A stretch of DNA of 64,000 nucleotides from an uncultured Pseudomonas sp. GTDB taxonomy: Bacteria; Pseudomonadota; Gammaproteobacteria; Pseudomonadales; Pseudomonadaceae. Of the stretch, positions 39,707 through 48,321 are shown one piece after another. The DNA lies in NCBI RefSeq assembly GCF_913777995.1, contig NZ_CAJYVE010000051.1, forward strand, positions 1 to 64,000, in the 5' to 3' direction. Every line of letters starts with the position of its first letter. The first letter of the stretch is position 1. The position numbers were made by a program, and so were the translations under genes. The notes under the pieces were generated by a model. It saw nothing but the letters and a program-made list of their open reading frames with translations. It was not told the origin of the DNA and searched no databases.

Positions 39707-40783
39707 TCAGTGCAGGTGCTTGCGGCTCATCAGTTGCGCCAGGCGCGCGGTGTCGGGGCGTTCGACGATGCCCTTCTCCGTGACGATGGCGTCGATCAGG
39801 TCCGCCGGAGTGATGTCGAACACCGGGTTGAACGCGCCCGCCTCGGCCGCCAGAGGCTGCCCGCCAAGGTCGAGCAACTCGCGGACATCGCGCTCTTCAA
39901 GGAGAATGTCGTCGCCGCTGTCGGTGTCCATGTCGATGCTCGAACTGGGCGCCACGACCATGAAGCGCACCGCATGGTGCATGGCGGCAACGGCCAGCTG
40001 ATAGGTGCCGATCTTGCCGGCCACATCGCCATTGGCAGCGATACGGTCGGCGCCGACGATCACCCAGGTGATGCCTTTGGTGCGCATCATGTGGGCGGCT
40101 GCCGAGTCGGCGATCACGCTGACCGGAATGTTCTCGTGCAGCAACTCCCAGGCCGTGAGCCGCGACCCCTGCAGCCAGGGCCGGGTTTCATCGGCATAGA
40201 CGTGTTCGACCATGCCTTCCAGATGCGCCGCACGGATCACCCCCAGCGCCGTGCCAAAACCTCCGGTGGCCAGCGCCCCGGCATTGCCGTGGGTGAGTAC
40301 CGTCTGCAGATTGCCCTGGTGCTTGCGAATCAGCTCGGCGCCCAGCTGCGCCATGGTCAGGTTGGCTTCACGGTCGGACAGGTGAATGGCCGCCGCCTCG
40401 GCCTCCAGAGCCCGCAGCGGATCTTCGCCGCTCTTCAGGCGTTGCAGGCGCTCGCGCATGCGGTTCAGCGCCCAGCACAGGTTCGCGGCGGTCGGGCGCG
40501 CAGCGGCCAGCACGGCAAAGTCCGCCTCCAGCGCTGCCCGCCAGTCACCGCCCTGGGCATGTCGGGCACGTGCCGCAAGGACCACGCCATAGGCCGCACT
40601 CACCCCAATGGCCTGCGCGCCGCGCACCACCATGCCGGCGATGGCCTCGGCCACCGCCGCGGCAGTACCACAGGCCAGCCAGCTCTCCTGCCGCGGCAAG
40701 GCCCGCTGATCGAGCAGATATAGAGCGTCTTCCCGCCAATCGATGGCTTTCACTTTCTCAGCTGCCAGCAATTGCTCGCGCAT
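39707..40783 (-). CDS. mtnA: S-methyl-5-thioribose-1-phosphate isomerase
   Basis: A 358-residue aldose-ketose isomerase of the methionine salvage pathway, converting methylthioribose-1-P to methylthioribulose-1-P. Family blocks are [25 protein letters not shown]-like LTHCN region (here [12 protein letters not shown]), [20 protein letters not shown] and [18 protein letters not shown]; the active-site Asp is in GADRI. The catalytic Cys of TCNAG-type loops appears as Gly (LTHGNAG), as in the Pseudomonas proteins I recall. ATG 40783 has GGAG 7 bases upstream; ATG 40795 is an alternative. It is divergent from the MTA/SAH deaminase gene. Confidence 0.93.
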   Translation of the reverse strand: MREQLLAAEKVKAIDWREDALYLLDQRALPRQESWLACGTAAAVAEAIAGMVVRGAQAIGVSAAYGVVLAARARHAQGGDWRAALEADFAVLAAARPTAANLCWALNRMRERLQRLKSGEDPLRALEAEAAAIHLSDREANLTMAQLGAELIRKHQGNLQTVLTHGNAGALATGGFGTALGVIRAAHLEGMVEHVYADETRPWLQGSRLTAWELLHENIPVSVIADSAAAHMMRTKGITWVIVGADRIAANGDVAGKIGTYQLAVAAMHHAVRFMVVAPSSSIDMDTDSGDDILLEERDVRELLDLGGQPLAAEAGAFNPVFDITPADLIDAIVTEKGIVERPDTARLAQLMSRKHLH

Positions 40784-40984
40784 CGCCCACTCCATCTTCA
40801 ACAATCCAAGGCCTGAATCAAAAAGCGGTCGATTATAACGAGCCGACCACCGGGACGCTCGGGTATACTTCGCCACCACCCTCGCGGCGGAACGATGCAA
40901 GGCCGGGGCCACATTCCCAACGGCCTGCCAGGCGCATCCACACTGCCGTTCCGCCCACCGCGCACATGCTCCGGAAGCCCGCTC

Positions 40985-42316
40985 ATGCCCACACCCGCCG
41001 CCCCCCTAGACCTGCTGCTGCTGCCGCAATGGCTGGTGCCGGTCGAGCCAGCGGGCGTGGTGCTGCGCGACCACGGCATCGGCATTCGCGACGGCCGCAT
41101 CGCCTGGATCGGCCCGCGCAGCGAGGCCTCACGCCTGGTCAGCCAGGTCGTGCGCGAGCTGCCCGGCATGCTGCTCGCCCCCGGCCTGATCAACGCCCAT
41201 GGCCACGCCGCCATGACGCTGTTCCGTGGCCTGGCCGACGACCTGCCGCTGATGACCTGGCTGCAGGAGCACATCTGGCCCGCCGAAGGCCGCTGGGTCG
41301 ATGAAGCCTTCGTGCGCGACGGGACCGACCTGGCCATCGCCGAGCAGCTCAAGGGTGGCATCACCTGCTTCTCCGACATGTACTTCTACCCCAAAGTGGC
41401 CGCCGAGCGCGTGCACAACAGCGGCATGCGCGCGCAAATCTGCGTACCCGTGCTGGATTTTCCGGTGCCGGGTGCGCGCAATGTCGACGAAGCCCTGCAT
41501 GTCGGCATTGAGCTGTTCAACGACCTGGCGCACCACCCGCGCATCCAGGTGGCCTTCGGGCCGCATGCGCCGTACACGGTGAACGACGAAAATCTCGAGC
41601 GCGTGCGAGTCATCGCCGATGAACTCGACGCGCCGATCCACATGCACATCCATGAAACCGCCGGCGAAGTCGAACAGGCCGTGCAACAGCAGGGCCAACG
41701 ACCGCTGGCCCGCCTGCAGCGCCTGGGTCTTCTGGGGCCGCGCCTGCAGGCCGTGCACATGACCCAGATCAGCGATGACGACCTGGCACTGCTGGTAGAA
41801 AGCAACACCAGTGTCATTCATTGCCCCGAATCCAATCTCAAGCTGGCCAGCGGCTTCTGCCCGGTCGAGCGCCTGTGGCAGGCTGGCGTGAACGTCGCGG
41901 TCGGCACCGATGGCGCGGCCAGCAACAATGACCTGGACCTGCTGGGCGAAACCCGCACCGCCGCGCTGCTGGCCAAGGCGGTCGCCGGCTCCGCAGGCGC
42001 CCTGGATGCTCATCGCGCGCTGCGCATGGCCACGCTCAACGGCGCCCGGGCACTGGGCATCCAGCAGGACACCGGCTCGCTGGAAATCGGCAAGGCCGCC
42101 GACATGGTCGCCTTCGACCTGAGCGGCCTGGCCGTGCAACCTGTCTATGATCCGGTGTCACAATTGATCTATGCCTGTGGCCGCGACTGCGTGCGCCACG
42201 TGTGGGTCGCCGGCAAGCCATTGCTCGACGATGGCCGCCTGACCCGCCTGGACGAACAGGCCCTGCGCGACACCGCCATGGCCTGGGGCCGGCGAATCGC
42301 CGGCCAGCCCGAATGA
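40985..42316 (+). CDS. mtaD: 5-methylthioadenosine/S-adenosylhomocysteine deaminase (TRZ/ATZ family)
   Basis: A 443-residue amidohydrolase. Metal ligands are [11 protein letters not shown] (HxH), MHIHETAGE (His), and the Asp of [14 protein letters not shown]. The family deaminates MTA and SAH to inosine forms; P. aeruginosa PA3170 at the same position is an MTA deaminase. This fits the divergent mtnA. ATG 40985 gives the family start; upstream in-frame sequence lacks similarity. It is followed by ubiG in the same direction 76 bases later. Confidence 0.92.
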   Translation: MPTPAAPLDLLLLPQWLVPVEPAGVVLRDHGIGIRDGRIAWIGPRSEASRLVSQVVRELPGMLLAPGLINAHGHAAMTLFRGLADDLPLMTWLQEHIWPAEGRWVDEAFVRDGTDLAIAEQLKGGITCFSDMYFYPKVAAERVHNSGMRAQICVPVLDFPVPGARNVDEALHVGIELFNDLAHHPRIQVAFGPHAPYTVNDENLERVRVIADELDAPIHMHIHETAGEVEQAVQQQGQRPLARLQRLGLLGPRLQAVHMTQISDDDLALLVESNTSVIHCPESNLKLASGFCPVERLWQAGVNVAVGTDGAASNNDLDLLGETRTAALLAKAVAGSAGALDAHRALRMATLNGARALGIQQDTGSLEIGKAADMVAFDLSGLAVQPVYDPVSQLIYACGRDCVRHVWVAGKPLLDDGRLTRLDEQALRDTAMAWGRRIAGQPE

Positions 42317-42392
42317 TGCACCGGCGACCGCCAGCCACGGCTTGCCGCCGGGCGCCGGACCACACCGAATTCTGAGTTCAAGAGGGATATCC

Positions 42393-43091
42393 ATGAGCAA
42401 CGTCGACCGCGCCGAAATCGCCAAATTCGAGGCCCTGGCCCATCGCTGGTGGGACCGTGAAAGCGAATTCAAACCCCTGCACGACATCAACCCGCTGCGC
42501 GTCAACTGGATCGACGAACGCGTCGGCCTGGCCGGCAAGAAAGTCCTCGACGTCGGCTGCGGCGGCGGCATCCTCAGCGAGGCCATGGCCCTGCGCGGCG
42601 CCACCGTCACCGGCATCGACATGGGTGAGGCGCCGCTGGCCGTGGCCCAGCTGCACCAGTTGGAATCGGGCGTCGAAGTCGAATACCGGCAGACCACCGC
42701 CGAAGACATGGCCAAGGAAATGCCCGAGCAGTTCGATGTGGTCACCTGCCTGGAGATGCTCGAACACGTCCCGGATCCGTCCTCGGTGATCGCCGCCTGC
42801 TGCCGCATGGTCAAGCCCGGCGGCCAGGTATTCTTCTCCACCATCAACCGCAACCCCAAGGCGTACCTGTTCGCCATCGTCGGCGCCGAGTACATCCTCA
42901 ACATGCTTCCGCGCGGCACCCACGACTTCAAGAAATTCATCCGCCCCTCCGAGCTGGGCGCCTGGAGCCGTGCGGCCGGCCTGCAGGTCAAGGACATCAT
43001 CGGCCTGACCTACAACCCGCTGACCAAGCACTACAAGCTGGCGGCCGACGTGGACGTCAACTACATGATCCAGACCGTCAAGGAGGCCTGA
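42393..43091 (+). CDS. ubiG: Ubiquinone biosynthesis O-methyltransferase UbiG
   Basis: A 232-residue SAM methyltransferase doing both O-methylations in ubiquinone synthesis. N-terminal [13 protein letters not shown] loop [13 protein letters not shown], and [11 protein letters not shown] are diagnostic. GAGGGATA precedes ATG 42393. Its stop is one base before mupP, so the two are coupled. Confidence 0.96.
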   Translation: MSNVDRAEIAKFEALAHRWWDRESEFKPLHDINPLRVNWIDERVGLAGKKVLDVGCGGGILSEAMALRGATVTGIDMGEAPLAVAQLHQLESGVEVEYRQTTAEDMAKEMPEQFDVVTCLEMLEHVPDPSSVIAACCRMVKPGGQVFFSTINRNPKAYLFAIVGAEYILNMLPRGTHDFKKFIRPSELGAWSRAAGLQVKDIIGLTYNPLTKHYKLAADVDVNYMIQTVKEA

Positions 43092-43092
43092 C

Positions 43093-43764
43093 ATGCGCCT
43101 GAGAGCGGTCCTGTTCGACATGGACGGTACTCTGCTGGATACCGCACCGGACTTCATCGCCGTCTGCCAGGCGATGCGCGCCGAACGCGGCTTCCCGCCG
43201 GTCGCCGACAAACTGATCCGCGACGAGATTTCCGGTGGCGCCAAGGCCATGGTCGCCGCCACCTTCGCGATGTCGCCAAACGCGCCGGAATTCGAGGCCC
43301 TGCGCCTGGAGTTCCTGGAGCGCTATCAACAGGCCTGTGCCGTGCATACCCACCTGTTCGATGGCATGGCCGAACTGCTCGCCGACATCGAGAAAGCCGG
43401 GCTGATCTGGGGCGTGGTGACCAACAAGCCGCTGCGCTTCGCCGAGCCGATCATGCAGCAGCTCGGTCTGGCCGAGCGTTCGGCGCTGCTGATCTGCCCA
43501 GACCACGTGACCCACAGCAAGCCGCACCCGGAGCCGTTGATCCTGGCTTGCAGCCGTCTCGACCTGGACCCGGCCAGCGTGCTGTTCGTCGGCGACGACC
43601 TGCGCGACATCGAGTCGGGCCGCGACGCCGGCACGCGCACGGCCGCCGTGCGCTACGGCTACATCCACCCCAACGACAATCCCGGCCACTGGGGTGCCGA
43701 CGTAGTGGTCGATCATCCGCTGGAGCTGCGCCAGGTGCTCGACAACGCCCTGTGCAGCTGCTGA
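43093..43764 (+). CDS. mupP: N-acetylmuramic acid 6-phosphate phosphatase MupP
   Basis: A 223-residue HAD phosphatase. Catalytic DMDGTLLD is at residues 9-16, the Thr/Lys elements are in VVTNKP and SKPHPEP, and the acidic motif is [12 protein letters not shown]. It was long annotated as phosphoglycolate phosphatase Gph2, but the gene next to ubiG in P. putida and P. aeruginosa (PA3172) was shown to be MupP, which feeds MurNAc to AmgK and MurU in cell-wall recycling and affects intrinsic fosfomycin tolerance and beta-lactamase induction. Assignment here is by position and similarity. Confidence 0.92.
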   Translation: MRLRAVLFDMDGTLLDTAPDFIAVCQAMRAERGFPPVADKLIRDEISGGAKAMVAATFAMSPNAPEFEALRLEFLERYQQACAVHTHLFDGMAELLADIEKAGLIWGVVTNKPLRFAEPIMQQLGLAERSALLICPDHVTHSKPHPEPLILACSRLDLDPASVLFVGDDLRDIESGRDAGTRTAAVRYGYIHPNDNPGHWGADVVVDHPLELRQVLDNALCSC

Positions 43765-43777
43765 AGGAGGCCCTGCC

Positions 43778-44518
43778 ATGTTCGATTACAGCGCACGCCC
43801 CGGTCTGCTCGAAGGCCGGGTGATCCTGGTGACCGGCGCCGCACGCGGTATCGGCGCCGCCGCCGCGAAGACCTACGCCGCACATGGCGCCACCGTGCTG
43901 CTACTGGGCCGCACCGAAGCCAGCCTGGCGCAGGTCTACGATGACATCGAAGCCGCCGGCCACCCGCGTCCGGCGGTCATTCCGTTCAACCTGGAAACCG
44001 CCCTGCCGCATCAGTACGACGAACTGGCGGCCATGCTCGAAGGCGAGTTCGGCCGGCTCGACGGCCTGCTGCACAACGCCTCGATCATCGGCCCGCGCAC
44101 CCCACTGGATCAGTTGTCCGGTGAAAACTTCATGCGCGTGATGCACGTCAACGTCAACGCCATGTTCATGCTCACCCAGGCTCTGCTGCCGCTGCTCAAA
44201 TGCTCCAACGATGCCTCGGTGGTGTTCACCTCCAGCAGCGTGGGCCGCAAGGGTCGCGCCTACTGGGGCGCCTACGGGGTCTCCAAGTTCGCCACCGAAG
44301 GGCTGATGCAGACCCTGGCCGATGAACTGGACGGCGTCGCGCCGGTGCGCGCCAACAGCATCAACCCCGGCGGCACCCGCACCAGCATGCGTGCCCAGGC
44401 CTACCCGGCGGAAAATCCACAGGACGTCCCGGCACCCGAGGAGATCATGCCGGTGTACCTGTATCTCATGGGGCCGGACAGCGCCGGCGTCAACGGCCAG
44501 GCCTTCAACGCCCAGTAA
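43778..44518 (+). CDS. YciK-type short-chain dehydrogenase
   Basis: A 246-residue classical SDR. The cofactor motif is TGAARGIGAAAA, NAS follows at HNASIIG, and the catalytic Ser, Tyr and Lys are in FTSSSVGRKG and YWGAYGVSKFA. It resembles E. coli YciK, whose substrate is unknown. AAGGAGG lies 8 bases before ATG 43778, 13 bases after mupP, so it probably shares the ubiG-mupP transcript. Confidence 0.9.
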   Translation: MFDYSARPGLLEGRVILVTGAARGIGAAAAKTYAAHGATVLLLGRTEASLAQVYDDIEAAGHPRPAVIPFNLETALPHQYDELAAMLEGEFGRLDGLLHNASIIGPRTPLDQLSGENFMRVMHVNVNAMFMLTQALLPLLKCSNDASVVFTSSSVGRKGRAYWGAYGVSKFATEGLMQTLADELDGVAPVRANSINPGGTRTSMRAQAYPAENPQDVPAPEEIMPVYLYLMGPDSAGVNGQAFNAQ

Positions 44519-44674
44519 CCGGAGTGTGCGGGACGTCACATTGGCGGGCGAAATACCTGCCTGTGGCGCCCGCTTCTGGTAAAAAGTCGCCCACGTCAAG
44601 CAGCCGTCGCTGCCGCTTCCGCAGCATCCTTTTGCAAGCCATTGATTTTCATCGCGTTCAGGTTTTATGAACCG

Positions 44675-44691
44675 TTGGCATGCATTTCGCT
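44675..44691 (+). promoter_or_regulatory. Candidate sigma-54 promoter of the diguanylate cyclase gene
   Basis: TTGGCATGCATTTCGCT matches the RpoN consensus TGGCACG-N4-TTGCW at 10 of 12 positions; the invariant GG (44677-44678) and GC (44689-44690) are exactly 10 bases apart. The start would be near 44702, with a leader of about 34 bases before ATG 44736. Confidence 0.55.
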
Positions 44692-44735
44692 CTATAAAAA
44701 ACCAGCCGCAAAGGAAAGAGCTGAGGAGTGAACAG

Positions 44736-45659
44736 ATGAATTCGCCCCCACGAATCGACACCGTGCAGATCGACACCCGCAGCATGCAGCCTGCGCTGGT
44801 CGGCGCGGATGCATGTTTGACCGGCTCTCGCCCTGCTCCCAGGCGCCTCGCCTACCGACTCGCCCAACAGCTGCAAACCAGCCTGGAGGCCGAGCGCATT
44901 CTGCAGCTGTTCTTCAATACGCTGCGCCAGGCCCTGCCCCTCGAAGGGCTGAATTACCTCCACGCAGCCAGCGATCTGCAGCTTTGCATAGGCAACCCGG
45001 TTGCCGACAGCACCTGCTACGAACTCAGCCACAAGGACGAAGCGCTCGGCCAATTGACGCTGCACCATGGCCGGGCCGCCGACACCCGGTTGCTCGCCGA
45101 ACTGCAGCACTTGGTCGGCTGCCTGCTGTATCCGTTGCGCAACGCCTTGCTGTACCGCATGGCCCTGCAGAGTTCGCTGCGCGACCCGCTGACCGATACC
45201 GGCAACCGTGTGGCAATGGATCAGGTGCTGGCGCGCGAAGCAGACGACTCACTGCGTTATCGGCAGCCGCTGTCGCTGCTGATGCTGGACATCGACCATT
45301 TCAAGCGGATCAATGACACCCACGGCCACGCCAACGGTGATCTGGTCCTGCAAAGCATTGCCCAGACGCTGAAAAATCAGCTCCGCACGGTCGATCGGGT
45401 GTTTCGCTATGGCGGCGAAGAGTTCGTGGTCATCCTCGCCAATACCTGCCAGGACGCCGCGGCATTGATTGGCGAACGCCTGCGCCAGGCTATCCAGGAG
45501 CTGGACTTCAGCGCCCTGGGCAACCTGCGGCCGAGCATCAGCCTGGGTTGCTCGACCCTGCTGCCGGGCGAATCCACCGACAGCCTGCTGCGCCGCGCCG
45601 ACATTGCCCTGTACGTGGCCAAGCGTGAAGGCCGTAACCGCATGATGATGGCCGGCTGA
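44736..45659 (+). CDS. Diguanylate cyclase (GGDEF)
   Basis: A 307-residue soluble GGDEF protein. Residues 1-140 are a sensor-like region of no clear family (possibly GAF-like); the GGDEF domain runs from about 145. The active site is RYGGEEFVVI and an intact inhibitory site RTVD precedes it by five residues, so product inhibition is expected. Length and position match P. aeruginosa PA3177, an active cyclase. GAGGAG is 7 bases before ATG 44736; an in-frame ATG at 44667 overlaps the sigma-54 site and is less likely. It converges on recJ. Confidence 0.9.
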   Translation: MNSPPRIDTVQIDTRSMQPALVGADACLTGSRPAPRRLAYRLAQQLQTSLEAERILQLFFNTLRQALPLEGLNYLHAASDLQLCIGNPVADSTCYELSHKDEALGQLTLHHGRAADTRLLAELQHLVGCLLYPLRNALLYRMALQSSLRDPLTDTGNRVAMDQVLAREADDSLRYRQPLSLLMLDIDHFKRINDTHGHANGDLVLQSIAQTLKNQLRTVDRVFRYGGEEFVVILANTCQDAAALIGERLRQAIQELDFSALGNLRPSISLGCSTLLPGESTDSLLRRADIALYVAKREGRNRMMMAG

Positions 45660-45673
45660 GAAAACCGGCGACC

Positions 45674-47383
45674 TCAGCGCGGCGCGATGTGGGTCACCAG
45701 CAACTGCACGGTCTCGTTGCCGCGAAATTCGTTGAGATCCAGCCGGTAGGCCAACTCCACCCAGCGAATGTTGGGGTTGGGCCATACCTCGCGATCCACC
45801 CCGAACGCGATACCCTCCAGGCGCACGCTGCCACATTCGGTCTTGAGCACCATTTTCAGGTGCCGCTCACCCACCACCCGCTGCTCGGCCAGCTGAAACA
45901 CCCCATGGAACAACGGCTCGGGAAAATGCTGCCCCCAAGGGCCGGCGTTGCGCAGGGCGCGAGCCAGCTCCAGGTGGAACTCCTCGACCGCCAGGGTGCC
46001 GTCGGACAGCAGCCGTCCGGTCAGGTCATCCTCGCTGAGTTGCCGACGCACTTCTTCATCGAAGGCCTGGCAAAAGGCTGGAAAGTTGGCTTCCGGCAAG
46101 GACAGGCCAGCCGCCATGGCGTGGCCGCCGAACTTGCTGATCAGCTCTGGATGCCGCGCCGCCACGGCGTCCAGCGCATCGCGAATATGGAAGCCCGGCA
46201 CCGAGCGGGCCGAGCCCTTGAGCATGCCTTCGCCGGCACTGGCGAACGCGATGGCTGGGCGGTGATAGCGCTCTTTAAGACGCGAGGCGAGGATGCCGAT
46301 CACCCCCTGGTGCCAATCCGGCTCGAACAGGCACAGGCCGAAGGGCAGCGAATCCTCGGCCAGGTCCTTGAGCTGGGCCAGGGCTTCACGCTGCATGCCC
46401 TGTTCGATGTTCTTGCGGTCCTGGTTGAGTTCGTCAAGCTGGGTAGCCATCTCTCGCGCCAGCACCGGGTCTTCGCAGAGCAGGCATTCGATGCCCAGAC
46501 TCATGTCATCCAGGCGGCCAGCGGCATTGAGGCGCGGGCCCAGGATGAAGCCCAGGTCGGTCGAAGTGATGCGCGACGGATCGCGACGCGCCACCTCCAG
46601 AATGGCGCGCAGGCCCGGCCGGGCGCGGCCGGCGCGGATTCGCATCAGCCCCTGATGGACCAGAATGCGGTTGTTGGCATCCAACGGCACCACGTCGGCC
46701 ACGCTGCCCAGCGCCACCAGGTCGAGCAGGTCACCCAGGTTGGGCTCGGCACGGCTGGCGAACCAGCCAAGTCCACGCAGCCGCGCACGCAAGGCCATCA
46801 GCACATAGAACATCACGCCAACACCGGCCAGGGACTTGCTGGGGAACTCGCAGCCCGGCTGGTTCGGATTGACGATGGCGTCGGCGGCTGGCAGTTCGTG
46901 GCCCGGCAGGTGGTGGTCGGTAACCAGTACCTTGAGCCCCGCCGCCTTGGCCGCAGCCACGCCCTCGACACTGGAGATGCCGTTATCGACGGTCATCAGC
47001 AACTGTGGCGAGCGCTGCAGGGCCACTTCGACGATCTCCGGGGTCAGCCCGTAGCCGTACTCGAAGCGGTTGGGCACCAGATAATCCACGTGGGCAGCGC
47101 CCAGCTGGCGCAGGCCCAGCACGCCGACGGTACTGGCGGTGGCGCCATCGGCATCGAAGTCGCCGACGATGAGGATGCGCTGACCTTGCTGTAAGGCGTC
47201 GACCAGCAGGTCCACCGCCGCCTCGATACCCTTGAGCTGCTGATACGGAATCAGTCGCGCCAGCCCCTTGTCCAGCTCCTGCGCCGAACTCACGCCCCGC
47301 GAGGCATAAAGCCGGGTCAGCAGAGGGGGCAGGTCGCCAAGCAGCGGCAGGGGGTCGGGTAACGGGCGGTGTTCGATACGCAT
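45674..47383 (-). CDS. recJ: Single-stranded-DNA-specific exonuclease RecJ
   Basis: A 569-residue 5'-3' ssDNA exonuclease of the DHH superfamily. Motifs are VGDFDADGATAS, the DHH of VTDHHLPGHE near 155, LGSVADVVPLDANN, LGPRLNAAGR and SRSVPGFHIRDALD-like GSARSVPGF, with GGHAMAAGLS in the DHHA1 part. It acts in recombination and mismatch repair. The start is ATG 47383. The end is 14 bases from the convergent cyclase gene. Confidence 0.96.
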   Translation of the reverse strand: MRIEHRPLPDPLPLLGDLPPLLTRLYASRGVSSAQELDKGLARLIPYQQLKGIEAAVDLLVDALQQGQRILIVGDFDADGATASTVGVLGLRQLGAAHVDYLVPNRFEYGYGLTPEIVEVALQRSPQLLMTVDNGISSVEGVAAAKAAGLKVLVTDHHLPGHELPAADAIVNPNQPGCEFPSKSLAGVGVMFYVLMALRARLRGLGWFASRAEPNLGDLLDLVALGSVADVVPLDANNRILVHQGLMRIRAGRARPGLRAILEVARRDPSRITSTDLGFILGPRLNAAGRLDDMSLGIECLLCEDPVLAREMATQLDELNQDRKNIEQGMQREALAQLKDLAEDSLPFGLCLFEPDWHQGVIGILASRLKERYHRPAIAFASAGEGMLKGSARSVPGFHIRDALDAVAARHPELISKFGGHAMAAGLSLPEANFPAFCQAFDEEVRRQLSEDDLTGRLLSDGTLAVEEFHLELARALRNAGPWGQHFPEPLFHGVFQLAEQRVVGERHLKMVLKTECGSVRLEGIAFGVDREVWPNPNIRWVELAYRLDLNEFRGNETVQLLVTHIAPR

Positions 47384-47411
47384 GGTGATTCAGTGTCTCG
47401 TGTCGTATTTC

Positions 47412-47438
47412 AGCCTAGGGCCAATACTGGTCAGTTAA
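47412..47438. repeat. Copy 1 of a REP-associated flanking unit
   Basis: AGCCTAGGGCCAATACTGG and following bases recur at 47565-47590 with a few changes, each time followed by a REP core in the same orientation. This indicates duplication of a unit of roughly 50 bases. Confidence 0.7.
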
Positions 47439-47449
47439 GCCGGGTAGCA

Positions 47450-47463
47450 GCGGCTTCAGCCGC
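47450..47463. repeat. REP core 1
   Basis: GCGGCTTCAGCCGC forms a 6-bp stem with a 2-base loop, flanked by CGAAG. It is in the opposite orientation to REP core 2 and fits Pseudomonas REP families that carry a GCGGCT/AGCCGC core. Confidence 0.75.
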
Positions 47464-47512
47464 GAAGTAATCGCCTGTTCACATCAGATGCAGTGAGTTT
47501 CCTGGCGCTTTC

Positions 47513-47526
47513 GCGGCTAAAGCCGC
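47513..47526. repeat. REP core 2 (inverted)
   Basis: GCGGCTAAAGCCGC followed by TCCCACCA, the usual downstream flank of Pseudomonas REPs. It forms a head-to-tail or inverted pair with REP 1 about 50 bases away, a BIME-like arrangement. Confidence 0.78.
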
Positions 47527-47564
47527 TCCCACCAAGCCACATGCCGCTTAATCGAACTGTATTG

Positions 47565-47590
47565 AGCCTAGGGCCAGTACAGGTGAATAA
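47565..47590. repeat. Copy 2 of a REP-associated flanking unit
   Basis: AGCCTAGGGCCAGTACAGG and following bases repeat the unit at 47412 with a few differences; the REP core 3 follows 10 bases later. Confidence 0.7.
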
Positions 47591-47599
47591 GGACCAGGA

Positions 47600-47613
47600 G
47601 CGGCTTCAGCCGC
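47600..47613. repeat. REP core 3, overlapping the yaeQ stop
   Basis: GCGGCTTCAGCCGC, identical to REP core 1. The stop codon of yaeQ (47608-47606) lies inside it, and the last residues Glu-Arg-Gly of YaeQ are encoded across the REP edge. Confidence 0.75.
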
Positions 47614-48148
47614 GCTCACCCACCAGCCATTGCAGTTGCACTTCGTGCTGACCCCGGTCATCGGTGACGAACACCGTACCGTCGCTGATCATCACGTCCC
47701 ACTTGATGGCACGCGGCATGTCATGGGCCAGCACTTCGAGCACGTCCTGGGGTACTGCAGCAATGCTGACGTTCTTCAACTGCCTGGCGCCGGGCACCAC
47801 CTTGCCTTCCCACACCCGCAGGCTACCGTAGGCCAGCAGGCTGGTGCGTTCGGTGCGCCGAGAACACCAAGTCAGGCGCTCAAGGTCTGGCTGGCCGACT
47901 TCGATCCAGTGCAGCACGCGATCATCCAGGCTTTTTTCCCACAGGGCCGGCTCGTCGACGTCCGACAGGCCACGACCGAACGCCAGTTGCTCGTTGAACC
48001 ACAGGGCATAGGCCAGCAGGCGCACGGCCATGCGCTCTTCGGTTTCAGAGGGATGCCGAGCGATGGTCTGCTTGACGCTTTCGTAGACCCCCCGGTCGAT
48101 GTCGGTGAGGTTGAGTTCGAACTTGTAGGTGGTCGACGGCTGGGCCAT
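47606..48148 (-). CDS. yaeQ: YaeQ family protein
   Basis: A 180-residue protein of the YaeQ family, with a restriction-endonuclease-like fold and no proven activity. N-terminal TYKFELNLTDIDRGVYES, then LLAYALWF and WIEVGQPDLERL are family blocks; the Asp/Glu-x-Lys-type residues of the fold may be inactive. ATG 48148 gives MAQPSTTYKFEL. The 3' end runs into a REP element, so the natural C-terminus may have been altered. It is upstream of recJ on the same strand. Confidence 0.9.
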   Translation of the reverse strand: MAQPSTTYKFELNLTDIDRGVYESVKQTIARHPSETEERMAVRLLAYALWFNEQLAFGRGLSDVDEPALWEKSLDDRVLHWIEVGQPDLERLTWCSRRTERTSLLAYGSLRVWEGKVVPGARQLKNVSIAAVPQDVLEVLAHDMPRAIKWDVMISDGTVFVTDDRGQHEVQLQWLVGERG

Positions 48149-48321
48149 GGACGGGCTTCCGGAGCAGGAGAAAGCCGGCAAGTTTAACCGATTGCGCGCT
48201 GCCCGAACGACGGGACTGCCCGGCGTTACGGAAAATTGTCAGGCAACCTTCACAAAATATACTGGCGAAATGCGCCTTTATGGTGCAATTTGAAGCCCCT
48301 TCCCATGGACGATTTCTACGC

